Assembly: GCF_028583425.1 (NCBI RefSeq)
Contig: NC_072791.1
Location: forward strand, 37,207,368 to 37,271,367
Direction: 5' to 3'
DNA: 64,000 nt
From: Eublepharis macularius
Lineage: Eukaryota; Chordata; Lepidosauria; Squamata; Eublepharidae
Shown here: piece after piece, positions 1-10,676 of the stretch
How positions within the stretch are numbered: the stretch's first letter is position 1
How the letters are laid out: every line of letters starts with the position of its first letter
Notes under the pieces: generated by a model
Databases searched by the model: none
What the model was told of the DNA's origin: nothing
What the model saw: only the letters and a program-made list of their open reading frames with translations
Made by a program: the position numbers and the translations under genes

Positions 1-1494
1 TTAAGAGGTGCCGGAACTCCGTTCCACCGTGTTCCCACTGAAAAAAAGCCCTGCCTTATAACATTTTTGCCTATGCACATGTGAAAGCTGCCTAATTTGA
101 AGTTATTTGTTATCTATTATAGGTATCTGAGAATACTCCACAGAAGAATTATACTGAATCCCATAAAGGTGACTGTTTTAATACATATTGATCCCTCATG
201 GGTAGCTGATGTACAGTAAAATCCTCTTACCACTTGATAGAATGAAACATATGACCAATCTATGTTCACAGTGAGATAGCTTATCCTTAGGTGGTTTGGT
301 GAACTTTATGATTTCAAAGTCTCTGACATGAATTTCCTAAAAGGACCTTTTAGGGAAATCAGATTATATATTCTGGGAAATCACAAATGGTGCTGGAAAT
401 AATTTTCTGAGCCATATAAAAGTATTGCTGAAAAGCAGCCCACAGGATAGGTACAATATCAGCATCTATTTTTCTGAAGCAGCAACAGGCAATAATCTCT
501 TGAAGTATCAAAGGTCAAATAATCCTGTAGTAATGGATTGGCATATATCTTCATTCTCTTTTTGTTCTAAGAAGGCAGCATAATAAAATAGAAAGAAATT
601 TGTCTTTCAAAATGGCACCACACAGCCTCTTTTCGCTGTTACTTTTACATATATTCCCACTGAAATGTCATTGTAAAATAAATAGGACTGTTCAATAGAC
701 AGAGTTGTACCTCAAATCGTCTTGTGGCATTTCCACCAATTCTGTTCAGCTGCATGAAAGAGAATTTCTTTTTCCTATTTTCTGAACTGCATCACAGATA
801 CCATTGTGCACTGTGCATTGTGCTATGTGTCATCAACATATTTGCCAGATAAAATGGGATTCTACAGTTTATATTGTTAACAAATGAAAGGGTGGACATG
901 AAAAGCTATAGATGAGGAGAACAGCAGGTCAAATATTAAGAATTTCGGTGAGAATATGATTTTTCCTAGACTTTGACAAGAATATGAAAGAGAAATAGCA
1001 TACATGTGCAGAGAGATGGGGACAGAGGGAAATTTGAAATACTTCGTTCCTGTAGAAAAGTGTAAAAAAATTTACTGGCGGTTGGCCTTTCAGAAACCTC
1101 TGTGCATTTTGCGACCTCTACCTCCTTTTTCTGTTTCTCCTTTCTCTCTCTCTGTATTTAGACAAGATAAACTGTTTGTTTTTAATATAACATATTAGCT
1201 CAGGTAGCTTTGATTGGAAAGCTGACCCAATAAACATTGTAAATAAATGAACAGCTCCTTAGAATTCTGCTTTTTCAGAGTTCACTAATATAAAACCGGT
1301 TTTAAAAACTGTGGCTCTGCTCTGAAACAGGCACAGGTGAACAGGCACAGATCACCTTTTTCTGCCCATAGCATAACCAGCTTCTACACAACAGAAACTA
1401 GGGAAAGAGTTGCGTCACAGGATACATGATCTTCAGATCAGAAGAACATTAGACCGTGAGAAGAGTTGTGCTGAATCAGGTCAAGGGTCCATCA
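1..1494. other. AT-rich non-coding stretch, nothing recognised
   Basis: There is no convincing ORF, RNA gene or repeat. The one short ORF (1004-1198) is low-complexity and resembles no family I know. This is intergenic DNA downstream of FLRT2. Confidence 0.6.
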
Positions 1495-1710
1495 ATTGAA
1501 GAGCTGTCCAGTCGCAATTGACATATGGCATTCCCCTCATGGAGTTTTCAAGGTAAGAGATGAGCAGAGATGGTTTGCCTCTGCCTTCCTTTACAGCAAC
1601 CCTCATCTTCCTTGGTGTTCTCCCATCCAAGAATTAACCATGGCCAACCATTCTTAGCTTCCAAGCTCTGATGAACTTATGCACATCAGGCCTATTCAGG
1701 CTGCTAATCA
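1495..1710 (-). repeat. 5S rRNA-derived SINE, diverged copy
   Basis: Positions about 1619-1676 read, on the minus strand, like the internal part of 5S rRNA: the GATGGGAGA box, the TTAGCTTCC/GGAAGCTAA box and the segment between them. The rest matches the body shared with the copies at 16,325 and 26,937 (segments like GTTTGCCTCTGCC and TTTTCAAGG). Known family: SINE3-like 5S-derived SINEs, reported in squamates. This is the most diverged of the three copies. Confidence 0.7.
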
Positions 1711-1711
1711 C

Positions 1712-1850
1712 CCATTAGTTATAAGAAAATAAGATGTGTCTGGCTTGATCAGACTGGTACTCCATCTAGTTCAGTGTTGTTTTACATACAGTGGCCAACC
1801 AGCTGTCCTGAAGGGCCAAACATTATCAGATACAGATCAAGGCTTTCCCC
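1712..1850 (-). repeat. CR1-like LINE 3' fragment
   Basis: Read on the minus strand, this has the usual CR1-type 3' wording (GAACTAGATGGAGTACCAG, then TGATCAAGCCAGAC). A longer relative lies at 35,285-35,730. It is a truncated, non-coding relic. Confidence 0.5.
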
Positions 1851-1926
1851 GGGTATTGCCTCCCAGTATGCACTTTTCTGCCTCTTGACATGGAGGTTAC
1901 AGTTAGTCATACGAGAGCACTTCGTT

Positions 1927-2412
1927 CAACCTGAAAACATCTCCTGGTGGTCCCTAGCCCTAGGGAGGCTCGGCTGGCCTCTACTAAGGCCAGTGTCTTT
2001 TTGGTTCTGGCTCCAACCTGTTGGAACTCTCTGTTGCAATGGCGCTGTTGCAATGGCGCCCTGATTCAATTGAGGACACTCAGGCCCGCCAGGATCTTGT
2101 ATCATTTAGGCAGGCCTGTAAGACAGAGATGTTCCACCAGGTATATAGTGGAGGCTAATTTTAGTCCATCAGTGGTGAGCCTTCCACTGGTCTCCCTCTA
2201 TGAGGGGTTATGGAGGGTCCACTGCTGGCTGCCCCAAAAAGGGGTACAGTACTCTGTCCGCTACTACCTCCCCTTTTTGTATGCTGACGGGCAGGATTTT
2301 TTTAAAATGCTGCAATTATTATTTTTATGTTGTATTTTAATCACTGTTGTACCTCGCCCTGAGCCCGCTTGTGGGGAGAGGTTAAAAATATAATAAACAA
2401 ACAAACAAACAA
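1927..2412 (+). repeat. 3' end of a CR1/L2-clade LINE with decayed ORF2 C terminus
   Basis: Translation across two frames shows the common C-terminal reverse-transcriptase tail of CR1/L2 LINEs (a PREARL...FLVLAPT.WNSL block, then a PAR..FRQACKTEMFHQ-like block in another frame). It is followed by a 3' UTR with a CCCTGAGCCCGCTTGTGGGG motif and an AAAC/AAAT-rich tail at 2384-2412. A foreign piece with two overlapping copies of CTGTTGCAATGGCGC (about 2030-2067) interrupts the homology. It is a 5'-truncated dead copy. The same family appears at 36,226 and, reversed, at 39,292-40,332. Confidence 0.75.
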
Positions 2413-4432
2413 ATAAAATAATGGCTAGTAGTCATTGATGGACTTGTCTTCCATGATTCCTAGTCTATTTCAAGACTGGACAGCCAGCTGCTGCCCAGCT
2501 GCACATGAAGCCAATGGCCTTCCCTTGGTATCCTCAGTTCTACTGAATATGAAAGTTCAATTGTGCCAGTAGTAGTAAGCAAGGGAAAGAAATGGATGAA
2601 CCCCTTCTAGTATCCTGCTTAGTCAAGTCCTGTGTATCATGCACATGCCACAGAAACCATCTAATAGGGAATCTCAGGGTATTTAAGTATGTTTAACTGT
2701 CTGGAGTCTGCATTTTTGCTAGTATTCCAGGAAGCTGTGTTCAACTGTTAACTTTCTGCATGGTATATTTTGCTGACACGATGAGAAAGGATAAAGTGAA
2801 AAAGAAAGAGCTGGTATCTATTGTTAGGAAGAAATGAGGGGCAATAACTGTTCATTTGAAGCTACAGATACTTCAGTAATTCAGATGTTTTCCCTGGACA
2901 CTGAAAATCTGGAACAGTTAGATCTGTATTTATTATTCTAGGATATTTTGATTCAATCAAAACACCAAATCCTAATTGCCCAGTCTTGATGCAACCTAAC
3001 AGAAGGGACCACCAGACATTGCAAAGCCCGCAAAGAAAGAAAGCTGTTGCAATGGCGCCCTGATTCTGTCTCAGTCAGGCTCTGCTTATTTGGAAAGCCA
3101 ATTTCAGAATATCCTCTGCCTCAAGCCTTCCCCTTTTCTTTCTGTTCTGCCAATCCAAAGGCTTGCTTTAGATGCTCCCACTTTCCTCCAGCCTCCTCAA
3201 ACCCAAACCTTTATTTATATTATTCCCTGTCCTCATAACATGAACTGTCTCACTGTGGTCTGCGTACCTGGATCTTGCTTTGCTCATTGGTCCCAGTCTT
3301 TGTCCATCTGTTCTACTCTCTGGACCTTTCTTGGATTCCATAACTGGCAATTGAGCCAAGAGGCTGAAACTCCTGGAATTAACTTTCAGGTTACTGTTGG
3401 TGTGAGATCTACTTTGACCTTCAGACCTGGGAATTCTATAAGCTACCCCAAATGGCACCCAACATAGAAAAGATAGGCACTATCTCCTTTCTCCTTCCCT
3501 GCTGCCCTGTGCTTTGCACATTGTGGATAATTATTGGCAGGCGTCTGGAATTGGTGACAAGTAGCCACATACTCTTTAGTATTACTGTGTTGTCATCTGC
3601 ATATTCATCTGATTGTGGGTTTGTACCTCAATTTCTCTTAACCTTCCTCTGATTATTTGGCCAACAGACTTGTACTAGAGCCTCATCATTTTGTTGGAAA
3701 AGATCCCAAATTAGAGCGTAATGGTCTAAGTTCCATTGGGGGGGGGGCATTACCTTCTAGATGAGTGTTAAATGCTGAGTTAGCAGCTCTTGCCAGTACA
3801 GGAAGCAAGAAACAGCAGTGGAAGGTTTCTCTCCTGCATGTGGCAATTTTGTATGATTCCAAGACCACTTTGGAAAGCTCCTTCACACAGGACAGGTGTC
3901 TAGCTCACACATACACACACAGTAACGAAGGTTAATATTTAGTGGGAAATGTGACATTTGCACAAGCCTACATTATGCATAGCTCTTTTTTCAGGACTTC
4001 ACTTGTAAAGAATTTATAGAGAACAAAAAAACCTAACAGATGTAGTTGGCCTTCAAAATGACCTTTTTCGTGACATAAAAATGTCATAAATGTATAGTCT
4101 GACATCTCTAGACCTGTCACTGTACAAAGCTAGTGGTATGTTATTTCACTCGGGAGCTGAAAATCTTCCCATGTCAATGCTCCAACACACTATTATATTA
4201 AATTTTAAGTACACAGAAAGTGCTACTTGAGAGTCTTTGCATATCCTAGAGGTGTGAGGCAGGTTATTAATATCCTTTCAAGATGACTTAAGGTTCTGTG
4301 GCCATGGGATGATTATTCACCACATATTTCTGAAGGAGTGTCTATATTAATACTTTTAAACCCATCCTTCTTGCCAAAGATGGTTCTCCTGTCATCATAT
4401 TATTCCCAGGAAACCTTGCAAAGTAGCTTAGG
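2413..4432. other. Non-coding stretch, no recognised repeat
   Basis: No gene is supported. The ORFs at 3090-3467 (+) and 3168-3458 (-) are chance frames on opposite strands with no recognisable domain. One oddity is 3043-3066, a 24-base exact match to 2044-2067 inside the LINE tail (see findings). A G9 run lies near 3739. Confidence 0.5.
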
Positions 4433-4680
4433 TTTTGAGAGTGAGTGGTCCAAGGTCACTCATTGAGCTTCAAGGTAGGGTAAGAATTTGAAACCACATT
4501 TGAGAGTGAGTGGTCCAAGGTCACTCATTGAGCTTCAAGGTAGGGTAAGAATTTGAAACCACATTTGAGAGTGAGTGGTCCAAGGTCACTCATTGAGCTT
4601 CAAGGTAGGGTAAGAATTTGAAACCACGTCTCCCACATACAAGCCACATACTTTAACCATTTCACCACACCAGCTCTCTC
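4433..4680 (-). repeat. tRNA-derived SINE with an internal 65-bp triplication
   Basis: The segment at 4566-4680 reads on the minus strand as a squamate tRNA-derived SINE: a tRNA-like head, a GTCTCCC stretch, then a CAAGGTCACTCA/TGAGTGACCTTG block. The 65-bp piece starting TTGAGAGTGAGTGGTCCAAG occurs three times with exact period 65 (repeat starts near 4434, 4499 and 4564). The copies are nearly identical, so the tandem expansion is recent compared with the SINE. Confidence 0.75.
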
Positions 4681-5152
4681 ATAATGAACCTCTCCTTTAG
4701 GATAATTCATTTGGCTTGTATAACTGAAGATGTTAAGTTTGAAGTTACAAAATGAGAGCCTTCTATAAACTTTTCTCCTCTATCAGGCCTTCAGTGACAC
4801 TAACTTCAATTAACTGTTGTTGCATTTTGCTGGACTGCTCTCTGCTCTCTAGAGTTTATGCTATATGACCTCACTACTGTTCTGCATGTGCTTTAATTAA
4901 TTTATTACTGTAATGTTTTGACCTGAACAGCTTTTTTGTTGGTTACCAAGTGCACTGAATTGCAAAAGGGGATCTATATGTTATGGAAGAAAATAATTAA
5001 AAAATGTATTGATCTGGGTTTTAGCGTCACTTCTGTGCATCTCAACAGATCTCACCCAGTTGAAATTCCTTGTGAATTATGATTATGCACTTGAAGGTGT
5101 TCCAATTTGTAATTTTAAAATGAATTCTGTAGTAAGAAATTGCAAGAAATGC
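4681..5152. other. Non-coding stretch, nothing recognised
   Basis: AT-rich DNA without an ORF or repeat that I can name. Confidence 0.5.
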
Positions 5153-5385
5153 TGTAGCATGGTGGTTAAGTGGCTGGACATCAAATCAACATTCTGCTAG
5201 TTTGACTCCACTACTGCCATGAGGTCTGCAGTTGGCCATGGGTAAGCCACACCTCTCAGCCCCAGCTCTCCAGCTGTATTGTGGGGATAATAATAACACT
5301 GACTTTGCTCACCACTCTTGAGTGTTGCATTAATCTGTCCAGGATGGTATGTAAAAACACTGTCATTATTATAAGGCAGAAAGCA
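5153..5385 (+). repeat. tRNA-derived SINE (plus orientation)
   Basis: The head contains TGGTGGTTAAGTGGCTGGAC (a tRNA-like A-box region). It is followed by a box B-like GTTTGACTCC, the CTCAGCCCCAGCTCTCCAG block, TTGTGGGGATAATAATAACA, and a BovB-like tail degraded to ATTATTAT. The same family lies at 21,214 (+) and 29,025 (-). Confidence 0.75.
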
Positions 5386-6013
5386 TGAAAATGAGATATA
5401 TTCAAACCATAAAGCCAAAACATTCATGCTAAAGTGGCAAAATCAGTTATCCAATAGAATCACACTTACTGGATTCTTGAAACCTTATTAAAATTTGCAC
5501 AGCAGAAACAAAACTATCCTTCCTCCCTTCTGTTTTACCCATTTTCTCTTTAGATCAAACTCTGATTTCTAAAGCCAAACATCTACGAATATTTAATCCT
5601 TGCTTCAGCCAAAGTTACGATTTAAAACCCCGTAGGATTTAAAAGTAAGGGGATCGTGGACTGATCATCAGTACAAGGAGCACAACAGTGTCACAAAATG
5701 AAACTTGTCCCTGTTTCTCCCTTCTCCCTCCCTGATACGCTCCAGGGTGTGGTAGTAGATTCTTGGTAATACCTCGGAGTGCAACATGGGAGAGGGAGTA
5801 GAAAATTACTTCACACATAAGCAGAACTGTGAAATGCACAAATGGATAGGGAGGAGGGTACTTTTTGAGTAACTTCTATTGAAATGAATGTGATATGACA
5901 GCTCACAGAAGTAACTCTTGGTTTTAACAAGTTTTTACTGTGAAAGTTGGAAATCAACCATTGGAGTGCTTTCATTTTAGTTTTAGGAAAATCTACATTC
6001 ATTTCAAACCAAG
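5386..6013. other. Non-coding stretch, nothing recognised
   Basis: No supported ORF or repeat. Confidence 0.5.
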
Positions 6014-6318
6014 GTTATAAATCAATGTATTGTCGAAGGCTTTCACGGCCGGAGAACGATGGTTGTTGTGGGTTTTCCGGGCTGTATTGCCGTGGTCTTG
6101 GCATTGTAGTTCCTGACGTTTTGCCAGCAGCTGTGGCTGGCATCTTCAGAGGTGTAGCACCAAAAGACAGAGATCTCTCAGTGAGAGATCTCTGTCTTTT
6201 GGTGCTACACCTCTGAAGATGCCAGCCACAGCTGCTGGCAAAACGTCAGGAACTACAATGCCAAGACCACGGCAATACAGCCCGGAAAACCCACAACAAC
6301 CATCGTTATAAATCAATG
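6014..6318. mobile_element. Penelope-like terminus inserted as a perfect inverted dimer
   Basis: A 14-bp duplication GTTATAAATCAATG flanks the insert (6014-6027 and 6305-6318). Inside, 6056-6180 and 6182-6306 are exact reverse complements over 125 bases with a single G (6181) between them. The left arm carries 28 further bases (6028-6055) that the right arm lacks. The sequence (CCCGGAAAACCCACAACAAC end, ACCACGGCAATACAGCC) is what I recall as the terminus of vertebrate Penelope-like retroelements. That family carries hammerhead ribozymes and often inserts as tandem or inverted multimers. The family name rests on memory; the palindrome and the TSD are directly visible. Confidence 0.75.
6213..6247 (+). 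ncRNA. Hammerhead-ribozyme-like core (probably impaired)
   Basis: CTGAAGA (6213-6219) fits the CUGANGA box. It is followed by a short hairpin (TGCCAGC, loop CACA, GCTGCTGGC) and AAAACGTC ending at 6247, where the type seen in Penelope elements has GAAACGUC with a palindromic ACGU stem III. The conserved G12 position is A here (6240), which should impair cleavage. The mirror copy lies on the minus strand of the left arm (6149-6115) with the same change. Confidence 0.45.
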
Positions 6319-6792
6319 CCCCATTCTATTTTGGAGCACCTGTATGCATATGGAACTTCTTGGCTATAGTGAAAAAAACCGATTTACCTCAATGAAGGAA
6401 ACTCAAGCACTTGCTCCATTGCTCTCCCCTGGAACAAATGGAGTAGCCCATCTGTGCACATATTTGTGCATGTCTTGAAGCTCATAGGTTTCTAGATCAA
6501 GGCAAACCAGAAGAAATCCCAGTTTCCCTGTGGCCGTTCATGATTTGATGTTATTGCATTTGCAACCTGAAAAGTTCAATAGCTTGATGTGTCTGATGAA
6601 AATGGGTCTGGCCAACAAAAACTGATGTCCCAGTAACAGCACTGTCCTAAGCAGTTACTAAGCCCATGGACTTCAAAGGATGCAACTGTGTTTAGACTGC
6701 ACTGTAAATTAGTTCGTCTTTCAAGTGCCTCCCGACAATTTGTTGTCTTTGTAATAACTTGTTCAGTATGCAATTTGCATGAGGATCCAGTT
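6319..6792. other. Non-coding stretch, nothing recognised
   Basis: No supported ORF or repeat. Confidence 0.5.
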
Positions 6793-6960
6793 TGGCCTAA
6801 TATTTAGACCATTGGACTGGAACTGAGAGGTTCTGCTTCACAGCCTCATTCAGCCTTGAAACTTGCTGGGTGGCCTTAGACTAATCACTCTCTCAGCTCG
6901 TGGCTGTTGTGAAGAGAAGGACTGCATGTGCCTTGGAGGAAGTCTGGGATAAAAATATAT
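6793..6960 (+). repeat. tRNA-derived SINE, old copy
   Basis: It has a tRNA-like head with ATTGGACTGGAACTGAGAGG, then GGGTGGCCTTAGACTAATCA, CTCTCAGC and TGTTGTGAAGAGAAGGA, ending in a GGGATAAAAATAT tail. This order matches the copies at 17,195, 33,288 and 51,571. It is diverged. Confidence 0.6.
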
Positions 6961-8544
6961 CAGATTAAGCACTTCATTACATTTTCACCCATTCATTTCA
7001 ATGATGTTTACTTCCACTCCAGCAAGAGTACTTGAAATCAAGGTTATATTGTTGCACTGTTGCCTAAGCCTGCTATATCCCATTGGTAGGAATGAGTTGG
7101 AAAGTCCTAGCATGTTCAGGAGCAAATTTTGTGTCATAATTGGCAATTTTGAAAAAGAAAACCTTAATCATTGCATCTTTTACAAGCATCCCCAAATACC
7201 TTCTAGGCAGAAAACTGGCCTCTCTTTCAGCCTACTGTGAACAATGTTTTCAGGGGCAGACTGGGAAATTAATATAGCTCAGTTGCAAACTGAGCTGAGT
7301 GGGTCCAATGGTTCAGAGACTGCTCCATTTGGACTTCACAAATGGTACCAATGACAAGTTGGATTGATTGGGGAAATTTACACCCATTTGCTCATCACCT
7401 CTAACCAGGTTTGAGAGGAGAGGAGAGGTAGTGAGGAGAGGTAGTGAGTGGAGAGGAAGGGGGGCTGACAGCACCACTGGGTGTTCTCAGCTTTGCTTGA
7501 TCCTGGCCGTGAATGGCCCTCCAGGGCTGTGGCCCATCAGGAAGTAAACAGAAGGACCCATCTGCCTCCCAAACATGAACTATCATTTTTAAGAATTTTT
7601 TCTAAGTTTTTTTTTTTAAAGCATCAGTTGGATCTTGTCAAGACTCCAAGTTGGTTGTTTTCTTATTGGTCTCCATTTCTGCTTTGTGTTTTTTATGCAG
7701 CTGGTAAGATAAGCCATGTGTCACTTTCTTAATGTAACCTTCCTAAGCAAAGCCTTAATGTCTTTGTTAAAAGAGGATCCAAAATGTTATAAACAAAGGC
7801 ATAAGTAGCAATTAACCACTTCACTGTCAAGAGCTGAGGCCAAACCTTCTATTTAATGCCATTAAAAAAATGTGATTCATTCTCTTCAAGCTTACGCCTG
7901 TTTGCTTGCTCAGTAAACGTTTGGTTTCTTGACTTGTAATATTAGGAGTGATTCCTTCCCCAGTGGGAGGAATTTTTCTCATTCTTCAGAAAGCATAAAA
8001 TAATCATGAGAAAAATGGACGCTGTTAAAATCATAATTGGAAACATTAGCCCCCCCCTTTTTTTTTGCTTCAGTGTTTTTTTTGAAGTTAGGTTTATTTG
8101 TTTGATGCCCCACAGAGCAAAGACTAGATATAATGTGATGAGGAAAGGTTGCTTTTTAAAAAAAAAAAAAAAAAACCCTTTTAGCAAGAATGTTTGGCCC
8201 AGCAGATTTGCATTTGGATAACTTCTCCTGGAGAAAGGTCATTATAGAGAATTGTGTTGCATACACTTACTCTTTATCGGCTGTGTAGACCTACAGAGAC
8301 TGAATCAGTGGACACAGATCCTACCACATTTTGCCCAAAGCAGGTTGAAACTGGAGGTTTAATTTTGAGGCAAAAGTTGGTGGTTCCTGCTTAGACAAAA
8401 CACTTGAGGAAACTCAAAGAAAGCAAAAAGAATTTTAGTAGGTCAGATTCCTATAGTGTATTTGGGCCCACATAACTCTCATATTTGGATGGAATTGGTA
8501 ATACAGCATTCCAAATCCTTCAGCGTTATAACCATTTTGGAAAG
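6961..8544. other. Non-coding stretch, nothing recognised
   Basis: It includes a short GAGAG/GTAGTGAG purine-rich patch (7411-7460) and A/T homopolymers near 8061 and 8160. No ORF is credible. Confidence 0.5.
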
Positions 8545-8740
8545 GGAGGGTCTACGGTTCAGAGCTAGAAAATCTGCTTTGTGTGAATAAGGTCTCAGGT
8601 TCAATCTGTGGTATCTCCTATTAATGGGATCAGGTAGCATCTCAATTAGAGGTCTTTCAGTCAGAGTAGACAATACAACACATTGGTAGAACAATTGACT
8701 GACCCAGTATGCCACAAGTTCACGTGTTTGTTCAAAGGTA
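8545..8740 (+). repeat. tRNA-derived SINE, second family
   Basis: It has the order typical of a widespread squamate SINE: an ATCTGCTTTGTGTG head, TCTCAGGTTCAATCTGTGG (box B-like), ATCTCCTATTAATGGGATCA, GGTCTTTCAGTCAGAGTAGA, CAATAC, and a CCCAGTATG end. Relatives are the minus copy at 41,655 and the split copy at 26,845/27,156. Confidence 0.7.
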
Positions 8741-10676
8741 TGAGAAGATATAATCTTTCAGCGAACTGAGTGGCTGAGGTCATTTTTTTGTGATTAATGG
8801 TGAGTACTATAATAAAATTGTAAGGAAAATGAATTTATCATTGAATGTCTGTATTTGTGCTGATGTTGGTCATTTGTGTCCTTATGACACTTTTTTGGGT
8901 TGTTTTTTTTTTTGCTATACTGACATCTTTTAGCCACTTCAAATTCCTGGAGAAAAGCAGAATATAAACATTTTAATCAATCAGTCATTTTCCAAAGAGT
9001 ATAGAATTCCTTCTGTGGAATCTAAAGTTTAGGCTTTGGGCTAGCATCTTCCAGATATCAGTCATTGCACTTGTACTGTGTTGTGCATGGGACTTCCATT
9101 TCCCACACACCATACTCATTTGTCCACTGTATCTCAAAGGACTTATAAAATGTGTCAAAACCCAAGTAGGAGAATGTGTTAAAATAGACCTTAGAAGAGA
9201 CAAAGATCTACTATCAAAGCTTGAGAGGAGGGGATTTACTTAACCAAAAGAGGTTAAAGTTACTTAACCAACAGCGAAATTTACTAGCAAATTGACTGAA
9301 AATGTTCCTTCATTCAGCATGTGTTCAAGGAAAGTGCTTTCCAAACTGTGTTCTACTGAACACAAGGCTCCACAAAGTATATGGGGGGAGGGGCTTCTGA
9401 ATAAGGAGATCAGTAATACCAGGTGAACCTCTTGAAAAAATGGTTTACCTTCATGAACTTCCCTGCACTGTGGAGGCACACAGATGGTTGAATGTTCTTT
9501 CAGTTAGCGCGCACACACACAAACAGTTTACAGGATGTTCTGATGAAATCCAGCCCTTAAGTTGAGGGTATACTTAGAGCATGCCTGGAATCCTCAGCAA
9601 GGCCCATGGTTCCATGGCAGACAGAAACCACTCTGAAGTTTGAAAACTGTTTAGAATTGGAACAATCTCATCACTAGGCAGAAATGTGTGTTCCAACCAT
9701 CCTAATGGGACTACTTATCAAAGGCTGAGGGTCTAGGACGCTCTGCCTTTTCTTCCCATAGGCAGAGGAAAACAAAGCATAGAAACCATCAAAGCATCTT
9801 TCATTACCTCATGAATCTCTGAATGGAGGAGCATGGGCCTGCCTTGCACAGCTTCTGAGCAGAGAAGAGATTCCACCAAGCAACTCCAAACAGCTGCTGA
9901 ACAAGTTCGCAATTGCCTATTGGTCAGAAGCTGACTCACAGCTGATTGGTGGATCAGCCTGGAGTTGGGTTCTCATCCACCCCCCTTGGCAAAAGAACAA
10001 CATTGCAAAAGGGAGAGGTGAATGAGATCCTTTCTCTTCCCCATTCCCCAGCTAGGAAGGGGCAGAAGGCGATGCTTCTGAGTTCCCCTTTGCAAAAGGG
10101 AGAGGAGAAAGAGCACACATGAAAATATAAATATACACAAGTCTTATTCTTGTCACTGTGGAGATTCTTACCACTAAAATATACTTTTTCTTTTGTCAAC
10201 TCAGGCAGAGGCGGTATAGTCAAGTGTGTGGGGGACTTTGCATGGAGTTTTCTAGCTAAAATTACACCATTTCAAACCATATGGCAGCCTTTTATTTAGC
10301 AAAGGTTCAGTGACTCCACTATTACAGTAGCCACACAGGTTGCCTAAAATACCTGTTATAGCTGGAGAAAATAGCAAATATACAGAATATAGAATGGAAA
10401 TCCAAAATGTGGTTATAAAAAGTGTCAGGTGAGAAAGGACATAATTCCTCAGGAAATGATTGTACTCTGCCATGTTGCACCAAAGTACTCCTCAGTGCAA
10501 AGAAGGAACGTTCACACACAATTGAAGTTGTGTGCCAGACTACATTTTGTGAGCACAGGACTGAGAAACTAAAACACATGAAAGAAACCACAGTGACTTT
10601 CGCTCAGCTCAAACAACTTAAGTAACCCAGATTTATAAAGTGATTTTCTTTAATATGTAATTAAAATATCTCCATT
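8741..10676. other. Non-coding stretch downstream of FLRT2
   Basis: No gene or clear repeat. The ORFs here (for example 9954-10223 and 10322-10591) are chance frames. Confidence 0.45.

Noticed and set aside
3090..3467. 125-codon ORF downstream of FLRT2
   Set aside because: No recognisable domain, an overlapping ORF of similar length on the other strand, and no splice or conservation signal.
4433..4630. CRISPR-like direct repeats
   Set aside because: The 65-bp units are contiguous with no spacers, lie in a vertebrate SINE, and have no cas genes nearby.
8160..8177. A-run at 8160 as a processed pseudogene tail
   Set aside because: No coding similarity upstream and no flanking duplication.
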